Source of the DNA: CBDCZY01 sp965224745 | Lineage (GTDB): Bacteria > Pseudomonadota > Gammaproteobacteria > Methylococcales > Methylomonadaceae | Direction of reading: 5' to 3' | NCBI GenBank assembly: GCA_965224745.1 | Contig: CBDCZY010000001.1 | Coordinates: 620,001 to 684,000 of the forward strand | DNA: 64,000 nucleotides | The notes under the pieces: generated by a model | The model's input: only the letters and a program-made list of their open reading frames with translations | What the model was told of the DNA's origin: nothing | Databases searched by the model: none | Part shown: in pieces, positions 56,183-64,000 of the stretch | Numbering within the stretch: position 1 is the stretch's first letter | Layout of the letters: every line of letters begins with the position of its first letter | Translations under genes and position numbers: made by a program

Positions 56183-59100
56183 TTATAATCCTTCACAGTT
56201 ATCCGTCAGAGGTGCAGTAGAAACCAGGCGAGTTGGATCATGGCTATGCGTACTCAATGTGTTGCCCAATGAACCATCAAAGCCATTACTTGCATCTATA
56301 ACTACCTGACCACTTCCATTAAAGTTCCAATAGGCCAACAAGCCAGTACTGAATGAATCTACACTGCGATCATAGTTTTGATTGATCTCTCCAGCGCTGC
56401 GTGCTATGTCCCAAATTCTGACTTCATCCATTTCACCGGCAAACCCACCTTGTAAATGGCGGTTGCCTCGTCCCAAGGTTTGAATGGATAGTACCTCGTC
56501 CCAGAAGCCAGTGGCATCCAGTGAGCCATTGATGTACAACGACAAATTTGATCCAGCACGTGAAATGGCAATGTGATTCCACTGGTTGGGTTGCAATACT
56601 GTGTTTGCTATCACAACATCCCAAGGGCTCTGAGCGATAAACAGACGTACTTTGCCCTGATGAAAGTTAATATCCGGTCCAACGGTTGATTGACCCAAGA
56701 GAGAGTCAACTGCATCTATACCGGGCGCTAGTTTTACCCAGGCTTCGATGGTAAAGTCGTCAGTCAAATCCAGGTTGGGAATCCCAACAAAGTCATTTAA
56801 ACCATCTAATGAGACACTTCTATTACAACTGGCGGATGGTTGAGTGATCGTTATATTCACTGTCGCGATATCAGAGACTCGCCCCTCATTATCTTCCAGT
56901 GTATAGGTAAAACTATCGCTGGTGGCCGATGAACCATCGTGGGTGTAGGTAATAGTACCGTTGATCTCTTCGGCAATGGCTGTCCCGTTCATCGGTGGAC
57001 TGACTAATTTAACAGCTCCGAAGAAAGAATTATTGGGTCCGTCATTAGCTGTCACATCTAAGCTGACAGTTCCTCCTGTTTCAACCGTAGCAGTGTCGTC
57101 TTGAACGATGGGTGTATTATCATCTACTGGTAATTCACCACCATCACATGCATCCACCATGGGTGCGGTAGAAGCCAGTCGAGTGGGATCATCACTATTA
57201 ACATCTGATCCACTGCCCAAAGAACCTTCAAAACCGTTACTAGAATCCATGACCGTTTGACCACTTCTATTGAAAGTCCAATAGCCTATCAAGCCAGGGC
57301 TGAAGGGATCCACGCTTAATTTAAAGCTTCTCATGATTTGGGATGTAGTGCGAGCAATCTCCCATAGCCTGACTTCATCTATTTCGCCGGCAAAGCCCCC
57401 AGGACTACGGTTTCCTCTGCCCAGGGCTTTTATGGGAAATATTCCTGCCCAAACGCCGCCAGTACCAAGTTGGCCATTGATATATGACTTCAATGATGAG
57501 CCAGATCGTGTGATGGCAATGTGTGTCCAAACATTGGCTTGCATCGGGGTATTTGCAGTTACGACATCCCAAGGGCTTTGAGCGATAAACAGGCGCATTT
57601 TTTGCTGATGAAAATTGATGTCCGGTCCGCTGCCATTCTGTCCCAAGAGTGCGTCAACAGCATCGATACCTGGTGCCAGTTTAACCCAGGCCTCTATGGT
57701 AAAGTCGCTTGATAAGTTCATATCTGGCAGGTTGATCCAGTCATCTATACCATCAAGCAATACGCTTTTATTGCAACTGCCGCTTGGCTGGGTGATAAAT
57801 TCTCCGCTAATCCTAAGGCTATATGAACTTTCTGCACTTGATGCTATACGGGAATCTGGGGGAAAAGAAGTATTGACCGGACCTCCCAAAATAAAAGAAT
57901 CTCCAATATCTTCAGGGGCTCGAAAAGCCCAGGCAGCAGCGTTAGGATCATCTTGCTGTTCAAGAGTACTACTCAGTACAAGAAAATAAGTACCAGCCTT
58001 AAGATTAAGTGAAGTTGGGATTGAAACTAAATGAAGCCCAAGGTTTGGTTCAACTATAAAACTATACTCCTCAATTAATTCACTTGATGGTGTCCCTGGC
58101 CCTATTGAAGAAGTTAGCTGTGCTTTAATAACTTGAGGATTAATCCCTGACTCTCTGAACATATAAAATGAAATATCCGTAATTTTTGCATCATTTTGTA
58201 AAGTCAACTCCTGAGCCAGGAATTGATCAGACAATATGGATGGGCCTCCAGCAAAATTTATTCCAGAATCGATTAGTGTCGAAGATGATGATGGACTGCT
58301 CAAGTCATAAACATAGGTTGCACCTGCCTCGGAACCTTGTTCATTATCAGATGGGGCTCCGATGATTGCGGTGTCCCCAGAAATTGAAACGGGTGTATTG
58401 TTAAATGAAGAACCTATATTGTCATCAACAGGTAACAGCTTTGTTTGTTGGTTCCAGCCTCCATCGCTGTCACGGGTAAAGATATACGCCGGCCCATTAT
58501 TGCCATTATTATCTGAGCCAATGATGGCTGTGTTATCTGATATCGATACAGATGAGCCAAAAAGGCTTACTGTTTCTCCATCGTCCGCCAATAATTGAGC
58601 TCGCTGGCTCCAGACTCCACTATTATCACGGTCAAAAATATAAGCTGCACCTGCACTTGAAGCCCCAGGTACGCCTATGATTGCGGTGTTCTGCGATATT
58701 GAAACAGACTGGCCAAATCTGTCAGTTCTGGTGGGTAACTCATGAACTAACCTCTCTTGTTGGATCCAGCTTCCATCGCTGCTACGAGCATAGATATAGG
58801 CTGCCCCTGCACCCACACGGCTATTAACGGGGGTTAGAGGTGCACCGATGACTGCAGTGTCCCCCGAGATAGAAACAGAGGCACCAAATTGATCTATTAC
58901 TGTACTAGGTCCCGAAGGAGTAAAGAATATGCTGCCGCCGGTACCTAAAAACTTCGCTTGCTGGCTCCAGGCTCCATTGCTGTCCCGAACATATATAAAG
59001 GAAGGATCATTACCTATCAGTAAGGTGTCTCCCGAAATAGAAACCCTAGAGATAGTTGGCTGTTCTATCTTCGCTTGCTGGCTCCAGCCTCCACTAGCAT

Positions 59101-59500
59101 TTCGAACAAAAACATAAACATAAGAATTGGAAGCAAGAGGGGGAGCAAGTTTTGAAGAAATAACCACTGTGTTTCCTGATATGGCAACGAGGCCACCAAC
59201 AGTATTTCCATCTGAAGCCACTAATTTGGCTTGCTGATTCCAGTTTCCATTGGTATCACGGACATATACATAGGCTAAGCCGGTTGTTTTTGCCCCTATG
59301 ACGGCTGTGTTTCCTGAGATGGCAACTGAGGTGCCAAATCTGTTTTCTGCCTCTCCATCCGAAGCCAGCAATTTCGTTGCTTCTGATACCGTCATGGCGT
59401 GGGTTGGTGTAGCGATAAGATAAAAGAAAATAGTGAGCGCTAGCAGCCAGAATGGCTGAAAGCATGTTGTTTTGTTTAATAGTGAGCTTTGATTACCCAT
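56183..59500 (-). CDS. giant secreted FG-GAP/LamG protein
   Basis: 1105 aa. Signal peptide with hydrophobic core FWLLALTIFFYLIATPTHA. Residues about 38-400 are seven or so FG-GAP-type repeats (DGEAENRFGTSVAISGNTAV, DRFGQSVSISQNTAI, SLFGSSVSISDNTAI), the integrin-like propeller pattern. A linker domain follows (about 405-565). Two near-identical LamG domains flank a cadherin-like VTANDG domain: LamG1 about 570-740, Ig-like 800-890 (TVSLDVTANDGPNNSFFGAV), LamG2 about 895-1070. No sorting tail is seen. Predicted calcium-dependent binding of carbohydrate or cell surface; partner unknown. Confidence 0.82.
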   Translation of the reverse strand: MGNQSSLLNKTTCFQPFWLLALTIFFYLIATPTHAMTVSEATKLLASDGEAENRFGTSVAISGNTAVIGAKTTGLAYVYVRDTNGNWNQQAKLVASDGNTVGGLVAISGNTVVISSKLAPPLASNSYVYVFVRNASGGWSQQAKIEQPTISRVSISGDTLLIGNDPSFIYVRDSNGAWSQQAKFLGTGGSIFFTPSGPSTVIDQFGASVSISGDTAVIGAPLTPVNSRVGAGAAYIYARSSDGSWIQQERLVHELPTRTDRFGQSVSISQNTAIIGVPGASSAGAAYIFDRDNSGVWSQRAQLLADDGETVSLFGSSVSISDNTAIIGSDNNGNNGPAYIFTRDSDGGWNQQTKLLPVDDNIGSSFNNTPVSISGDTAIIGAPSDNEQGSEAGATYVYDLSSPSSSSTLIDSGINFAGGPSILSDQFLAQELTLQNDAKITDISFYMFRESGINPQVIKAQLTSSIGPGTPSSELIEEYSFIVEPNLGLHLVSIPTSLNLKAGTYFLVLSSTLEQQDDPNAAAWAFRAPEDIGDSFILGGPVNTSFPPDSRIASSAESSYSLRISGEFITQPSGSCNKSVLLDGIDDWINLPDMNLSSDFTIEAWVKLAPGIDAVDALLGQNGSGPDINFHQQKMRLFIAQSPWDVVTANTPMQANVWTHIAITRSGSSLKSYINGQLGTGGVWAGIFPIKALGRGNRSPGGFAGEIDEVRLWEIARTTSQIMRSFKLSVDPFSPGLIGYWTFNRSGQTVMDSSNGFEGSLGSGSDVNSDDPTRLASTAPMVDACDGGELPVDDNTPIVQDDTATVETGGTVSLDVTANDGPNNSFFGAVKLVSPPMNGTAIAEEINGTITYTHDGSSATSDSFTYTLEDNEGRVSDIATVNITITQPSASCNRSVSLDGLNDFVGIPNLDLTDDFTIEAWVKLAPGIDAVDSLLGQSTVGPDINFHQGKVRLFIAQSPWDVVIANTVLQPNQWNHIAISRAGSNLSLYINGSLDATGFWDEVLSIQTLGRGNRHLQGGFAGEMDEVRIWDIARSAGEINQNYDRSVDSFSTGLLAYWNFNGSGQVVIDASNGFDGSLGNTLSTHSHDPTRLVSTAPLTDNCEGL

Positions 59501-60209
59501 AGACCCTCTCCTAAATAATATTCAAGGTTGTGATCACTTGGTCTAATCATGAGCTAAGGCCGCCATATTCTCCATGAGCAACTATCCAGCGCCTGAAATG
59601 GCGTGTAGAAGAGTCTTCTTCACTTGAGTCTGGATTTCGCAAACTCTTGCAGAACTGACTGGCCATAATTTTAATGAGACCAAGCAGCACAATGACAATA
59701 TTTAGAAGTCTGCTGCGACACGATATAAAAGACCTTATGTGAAGCGTTAGATTTCTAAATCAAGGACATATTACATCAATAAATATACTAGGGAAAGTGA
59801 AATATTACCTTTTTTTTAAAAAAAATGAACCAGTATATTGATTAGTACACAGTAAAAGTTTTCTTCACAGGCTAGAAATATGAAAAAGTTGTCTAAAACA
59901 GGTTCTTAAAGTGTTCACTAGGAATTTCTTGCTGGTGTTCTAACAGGTTTAAATTTGATAATACACTATTACTTTTGTTAAACCCTGACTATTTCTACTT
60001 GTCTTCTGTTAACTTTTGACTCAATTTGCTTGATTTAACACATTGCAACACTAGTGAGCTTGCCTCGTAACGAATTAGCTTCCTTTGTTTTGGAAAAATG
60101 GATCTGAACGAATATCGTCACAACGATACTGTCATTTTGACCTTTCAGAAGATATGTTATAGTTTTGCGGAAAATAACAACAATAATTTCGCCACTTGCT
60201 CAAACTCAC
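59501..60209. other. intergenic region upstream of egtB
   Basis: About 700 bp between divergent genes, AT-rich with A/T homopolymers near 59810-59825. It should hold both promoters. No RNA or repeat recognised. Confidence 0.35.
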
Positions 60210-61466
60210 ATGCTTAATCAAAACTTAGTGACTAAAAAATTACTGGGTGAAAAGTACCAGGCGGTTCGTCGTCAAACAACCGAATTAACGCTACCTTTAA
60301 CCCGTGAGGATATGGTCGTTCAACCTATCGTTGACGTCAGCCCTCCCAAATGGCATTTGGCTCATACTACCTGGTTTTTTGAAACTTTCTTGTTACTTCC
60401 TCATTTACCGAAATACCAGGCATTTCACCCGCACTATTCTTTTCTTTTCAACAGCTATTATGAAAGCGTTGGTGATCGTGCCAAGCGGAATCATCGAGGC
60501 TTTATGACAAGACCGACAGTGCAGGAAATTATGGATTATCGTCGGTACATCGACGGTTTCATGGAGGATTTAATTGACCGTGCCGGAGAAGATCTTCTGT
60601 TCTGGGTTGAGTTAGGCCTTAACCACGAACAGCAGCATCAGGAATTGCTGGTGACCGATATCAAATATATTTTAGGCACACAGGTAGTAAAGGCGGAATA
60701 TAGCGAAAAAAATGTCGCGTCAGACAAACTGCCTTCTGCTGCTTGGATTCCGGTTGACGGAGGGCTATATTCCATTGGACATACAGGAAGTGGCTTTTGT
60801 TTTGATAACGAATTGGGACGACATAAAGTTCATATTGAACCGTTTCAAATAGCCGACAGGGTCATTTCTGTAGAAGAATATCAGGCCTTCATGAATGACG
60901 ACGGTTATCAGCGAGCGGAATTATGGTTATCAGACGGGAGGGATTGGCTCCAGCATAACAATTGCCAATCGCCTTTGTATTGGGAGAAGATTGATCATGA
61001 ATGGCACTATTATCGATTGGATGGCTTTGACCAGGTAAGTCCTAATGAGCCAATCACTCATATTAGTTTTTTTGAAGCAGATGCTTTTGCCCGCTGGTCA
61101 GGCAAGCGTTTACCGACCGAATTTGAATGGGAAATTGCCAGCCAGGAAGTTCAGCCTAACGGTTCCAAATCGGCGCATTTCTTGGAAAGAGGTCTTTTTC
61201 ATCCTATTTATGATGCCCATCAAGCAGGGTTTTGCGGATCAGTATGGGAATGGACTCGTTCGGCCTACTCACCTTATCCAGGTTACCAACAAACCAAGGG
61301 TGCATTAGGTGAATACAACGGCAAATTCATGGTTAATCAAATGGTGTTAAGGGGCGGCTCGTGCGCCACACCTGCTTCTCATTTTAGGTTAAGTTATCGA
61401 AATTTCTTTCAGCCAGATAAACAATGGCAATTTACGGGTATTAGGCTGGCGGAGACTATCAAATGA
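60210..61466 (+). CDS. egtB: ergothioneine biosynthesis protein EgtB
   Basis: Iron-dependent sulfoxide synthase joining hercynine to a cysteine-containing thiol. Residues about 30-170 are the DinB-like iron-binding domain with PPKWHLAHTTWFFETF and LNHEQQHQELLVTD (the three His ligands). Residues about 180-417 are the FGE-sulfatase-like domain with FEIADR-type segment FQIADRVISVEEYQAF, GKRLPTEFEWEIA and GSVWEWTRSAYSPY. The ORF can start at TTG 60165, but ATG 60210 gives the family N-terminus (LGEKYQAVRRQTTEL). It overlaps egtD by 4 bp. Confidence 0.93.
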   Translation: MLNQNLVTKKLLGEKYQAVRRQTTELTLPLTREDMVVQPIVDVSPPKWHLAHTTWFFETFLLLPHLPKYQAFHPHYSFLFNSYYESVGDRAKRNHRGFMTRPTVQEIMDYRRYIDGFMEDLIDRAGEDLLFWVELGLNHEQQHQELLVTDIKYILGTQVVKAEYSEKNVASDKLPSAAWIPVDGGLYSIGHTGSGFCFDNELGRHKVHIEPFQIADRVISVEEYQAFMNDDGYQRAELWLSDGRDWLQHNNCQSPLYWEKIDHEWHYYRLDGFDQVSPNEPITHISFFEADAFARWSGKRLPTEFEWEIASQEVQPNGSKSAHFLERGLFHPIYDAHQAGFCGSVWEWTRSAYSPYPGYQQTKGALGEYNGKFMVNQMVLRGGSCATPASHFRLSYRNFFQPDKQWQFTGIRLAETIK

Positions 61467-62428
61467 AAGCTTCGGTTTGCAGCTTTGCCACTGACGTTCT
61501 CGAAGGCTTGTCTGTTTCGCCAAAACGATTACCTTCCAAATATTTCTACGATGATGAAGGTTCCAAATTATTTAAGAAAATTATGGAGCTGCCTGAATAT
61601 TATTTAACCAATTCTGAGGCGGAAATTTTCCAAACTCATGCCGATGCAATTTTAGCCGCATTTCATGATTGTGGATCACCGTTTCATTTGATTGAATTAG
61701 GGGCTGGGGATGCCAGTAAAACACAACTATTAATCAAGCATTTCCTAAATCAGCACGTCGAATTCGACTACAACCCGGTAGATATTTCCAATTTTGCGGT
61801 TGATGAGCTGGTTAGTGAATTAAAACAAAAATTTCCGGCACTCAATATTAAGCCCATTGTTGGTGACTTTATGGCGTCGCTGGATAGATTGGCAGGATGG
61901 GATAAATTTCCAAGAATAGTGTTGTTTTTGGGGTCTACCATAGGTAACTTCTCGCATGATGAAGCGGTTGCTTTTTGCGGTGAAATTCGCAACCACTTAA
62001 ATAGGACAGACAGGCTCTTGCTAGGCTTTGATCTAAAAAAAGACCCGGCGATCATTAAACGAGCCTACAATGACTCAGATGGTATCACGGCAGCCTTTAA
62101 CTACAATCTTTTGAAGAGAATTAATCGGGAATTAGAGGCTGATTTTGATTTAGATAATTTTGTACATGAACCAGCGTATAATCCTGAGTCAGGTAAAGCT
62201 AAAAGCTTTTTGGTGAGCAAAATAAAGCAGACCGTATTCATTAAAGCATTGGCAAAGTCGTTCGATTTTTATGCATGGGAAACGATCCACACTGAAATTA
62301 GTGAAAAATACAATCAAACTAAAATCAATGAGATTGCTGTTGCTGCAGGATTTGATATTACGGATCAATGGGCCGACCCCCGCCAATATTTTATGAATTC
62401 ACTGTGGCAGCCCAGGGAAAAATTATGA
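61463..62428 (+). CDS. egtD: L-histidine N-alpha-methyltransferase EgtD
   Basis: SAM-dependent trimethylation of histidine to hercynine, first step of ergothioneine synthesis. 321 aa. Start FATDVLEGLSVSPKRLPSKYFYDDEGSKLF, SAM motif LIELGAGDASKT near residue 82, LFLGSTIGNFSHDEA, LLGFDLKKDPAIIKRAYND for the histidine pocket. Overlaps egtB (ATGA) and the following DUF427 gene. Confidence 0.95.
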   Translation: MKASVCSFATDVLEGLSVSPKRLPSKYFYDDEGSKLFKKIMELPEYYLTNSEAEIFQTHADAILAAFHDCGSPFHLIELGAGDASKTQLLIKHFLNQHVEFDYNPVDISNFAVDELVSELKQKFPALNIKPIVGDFMASLDRLAGWDKFPRIVLFLGSTIGNFSHDEAVAFCGEIRNHLNRTDRLLLGFDLKKDPAIIKRAYNDSDGITAAFNYNLLKRINRELEADFDLDNFVHEPAYNPESGKAKSFLVSKIKQTVFIKALAKSFDFYAWETIHTEISEKYNQTKINEIAVAAGFDITDQWADPRQYFMNSLWQPREKL

Positions 62429-62705
62429 AAGCAATTTGGAGTGACGAAATTATCGCCGAAAGCTCTGATACCGTTGTCGTTGATGGCAATCATTATTTCC
62501 CCCGAGATACCCTAAGTCTGAATATTTCAAACCGAGTACTCACCATACAATATGCGGATGGAAAGGGGAGGCATCCTATTTGTCGGTCAAAGTAGGCGAC
62601 CAGTTAAGTGCTGACGCTGCCTGGTTTTATCCTGAACCGCAGCAAGCCGCAGCAAATATCAAAGGACGGGTGGCCTTTTGGAAAGGGGTTCAGGTGGTAG
62701 ATTAA
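62425..62705 (+). pseudogene. DUF427 protein, frameshifted
   Basis: Begins MKAIWSDEIIAESSDTVVVD and HYFPRDTLS at ATG 62425, overlapping the egtD stop. In this frame it ends early after YADGKGRHPICRSK at 62595. Adding one G to the GGGG at about 62567 restores KGEASYLSVKVGDQ and reads on through AAWFYPEPQQAAANIKGRVA to TAA 62703-62705, the full small DUF427 domain. Either a real inactivation or a sequencing error in the homopolymer. DUF427 genes often occur with other small-molecule enzymes; no function is assigned. Confidence 0.75.
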
Positions 62706-62727
62706 TTCAGCATTAGGGGTCATATCA

Positions 62728-62985
62728 ATGTTTGACCCCTTTTTCTTTCAGTCAGACACCTCAAAACTGATGCTTTACTCAGATCAGGATGTGCTACATT
62801 CAACCGAACTTTTCTGTCAACACCTACAGTATTTAATAATTAAGCAAAGTATGATTAGAAGAGAAAATTGTTGGGACAATTATGTGATAGAGCGTTTTCA
62901 GGGGTTTGAATTCAGAAAGACTGAACCTCTGAGCTTTATGAAACATCGCTCTGTTGTTAACAACGCTAGAAATTCTTACAAATGA
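62728..62985 (+). pseudogene. IS3-family transposase remnant
   Basis: LMLYSDQDVLHSTELFCQHLQ and IKQSMIRRENCWDNYVIERF match the C-terminal integrase core of IS3 transposases (HSDxGxQY ... SMSRxGNCxDNAxxE). Only about 60 residues remain, with degraded ends and no inverted repeats found nearby. Dead fragment. Confidence 0.75.
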
Positions 62986-62998
62986 AGAAAACCTAATA

Positions 62999-64000
62999 AT
63001 GATTGGCAAATTCAAGATTTTAACAGCCTCAATCTGCCTTGCGCTATTGCTGCTACCGGGTTGTATAAGTAAAACCAAGTTGATTTCAAAGAGCTTAGTA
63101 CCCGCTAAATATAATGAACTGGCTAATGTAAAAAGTATTATTGTTTTGCCGTTTACGTTGGACGGAAGAATAAATAACGAAATAACTGACAGATTTGAAG
63201 CTGCTATTGCTAGTATCCGCGTCGGAAATCAGCCTTATTTCAATGTCACTGAGCGAGGGAGTCTTGATCGTATCATAACTAAATACGTCGTAGGAAGTAA
63301 TGGAACAATTGATCCTAATAGCGCTTTAAAAGTGGGCAAAAAAGCTGGGGTTCAAGCCGTTATATTGGGTGCTGTCACTCGCTACAACATTGAACGGGCA
63401 CAAATTGATGAATATGAAGATTATTGTGTTCTTTACGACCGGGATGACAGATGTACGAACTGGACCAAAGTGCCTATTCCTTGTGAACATACCACAGCGG
63501 TATTCGCTTTCATTCCTAAAATGATCAGTGTAGCAACGGGGAAAATTTCCGCTGCTGAAACCATTGAGCGCAAATCTAAGGATGTTGATTGTGGCAATAG
63601 AAGCCATATCAGCAGTATCAGCAGTGATGATACGCTTATTAATAATGCGATGAAAATGGCTTTCGATGCTTTTAAGGAAATGATAGCTCCGCATTATCAG
63701 GATGAGGTCATTGTGTTGTTTGACCGTGATAATTCGGAGCCATCCGAGATCGTGCAGAAGCAAATTAAACAGGGGATTCGCTTTGCCGGAGACGGCAGAA
63801 TGGATCGTGCTTGTGAGATCTGGAAAACTGCAGCGGCAATGCATAAAGCAGGGTATCTCATGCCATACTTGCTCGGGGTCTGCGCTGAAACGTTTGGCAA
63901 CTTACACCAAGCCTTCACGCTGTATAAAACAGCCGATAACAACACGACTCACTCTGTTATCGAAATTAATGAAGCACTGACCCGGGTCGAAGTCAAGTTG
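62999..64000 (+). CDS. lipoprotein, runs off the window (partial)
   Basis: Open from ATG 62999 to the window end, 334 codons without stop. MIGKFKILTASICLALLLLPGC holds a lipobox (LLPGC), so it is probably lipidated at Cys22. Then VKSIIVLPFTLDGRINNEITDRFEAAI resembles CsgG/curli-assembly-type lipoprotein domains, with VTERGSLDRII and GKKAGVQAVILGAVTRYNIE. A later part (about residues 255-334) has a TPR-like character (IRFAGDGRMDRACEIWKTAAAM). Role inferred only as an envelope protein. Confidence 0.75.
   Translation, partial: MIGKFKILTASICLALLLLPGCISKTKLISKSLVPAKYNELANVKSIIVLPFTLDGRINNEITDRFEAAIASIRVGNQPYFNVTERGSLDRIITKYVVGSNGTIDPNSALKVGKKAGVQAVILGAVTRYNIERAQIDEYEDYCVLYDRDDRCTNWTKVPIPCEHTTAVFAFIPKMISVATGKISAAETIERKSKDVDCGNRSHISSISSDDTLINNAMKMAFDAFKEMIAPHYQDEVIVLFDRDNSEPSEIVQKQIKQGIRFAGDGRMDRACEIWKTAAAMHKAGYLMPYLLGVCAETFGNLHQAFTLYKTADNNTTHSVIEINEALTRVEVKL

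Overview
The window looks like chromosome of a methylotrophic or methanotrophic gammaproteobacterium, probably Methylococcales-like. Two things point there. The left edge carries genes typical of the H4MPT/methanofuran C1 pathway (an MfnF-type ASKHA protein and an amino-acid-kinase-fold protein around pabB). Next comes the classic gammaproteobacterial supraoperon gyrA-serC-pheA-hisC-tyrA-aroA-cmk-rpsA-ihfB-lapA. The order is inferred, not proven. No rRNA, tRNA or CRISPR array was recognised.

Layout. 1-3.8 kb: C1-cofactor/folate genes, tightly coupled. 3.8-4.4 kb: intergenic DNA holding a short element with perfect terminal inverted repeats. 4.4-15.7 kb: the gyrA/aromatic amino acid/rpsA block, with a class II-type EPSP synthase. 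15.9-19.6 kb: SemiSWEET, a small secreted protein, and three DNA repair or nuclease genes on the minus strand (UDG family, exonuclease III, DEDDh exonuclease). 20.0-29.6 kb: an exosortase H (XrtH) locus, with the enzyme, its partner membrane protein and two very large secreted proteins ending in IPTL-CTERM-like sorting tails. These two share a duplicated leader of about 220 bp, and one has a 38-copy Pro-Thr repeat. 29.8-33.0 kb: glycine betaine/choline-type ABC transporter. 33.4-36.4 kb: cold shock protein, ferrochelatase, threonine aldolase.

36.5-59.5 kb is an accessory region. It holds IS110, a ThuA/LamG secreted protein bracketed by 36-bp direct repeats, htpX, a vanadium haloperoxidase, a kinase/phosphatase pair, a frameshifted IS1634-type element, a DUF779/aldehyde dehydrogenase pair, a secreted metallo-hydrolase, a parallel beta-helix protein, a complete IS1380 element and a giant FG-GAP/LamG protein. 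A family of small inverted-repeat elements (TIR core TTCTACTTTGTCAG) occurs three times here. One copy was split by the IS1634 element, so its insertion junction can be read. 60.2-62.7 kb: ergothioneine genes egtB-egtD followed by a frameshifted DUF427 gene. 62.7 kb to the end: an IS3 remnant and a lipoprotein gene running off the window.

The best candidates for something under-described are the XrtH locus with its duplicated promoter-plus-signal cassette (including a protein with two signal peptides in tandem) and the two families of MITE-like repeats.
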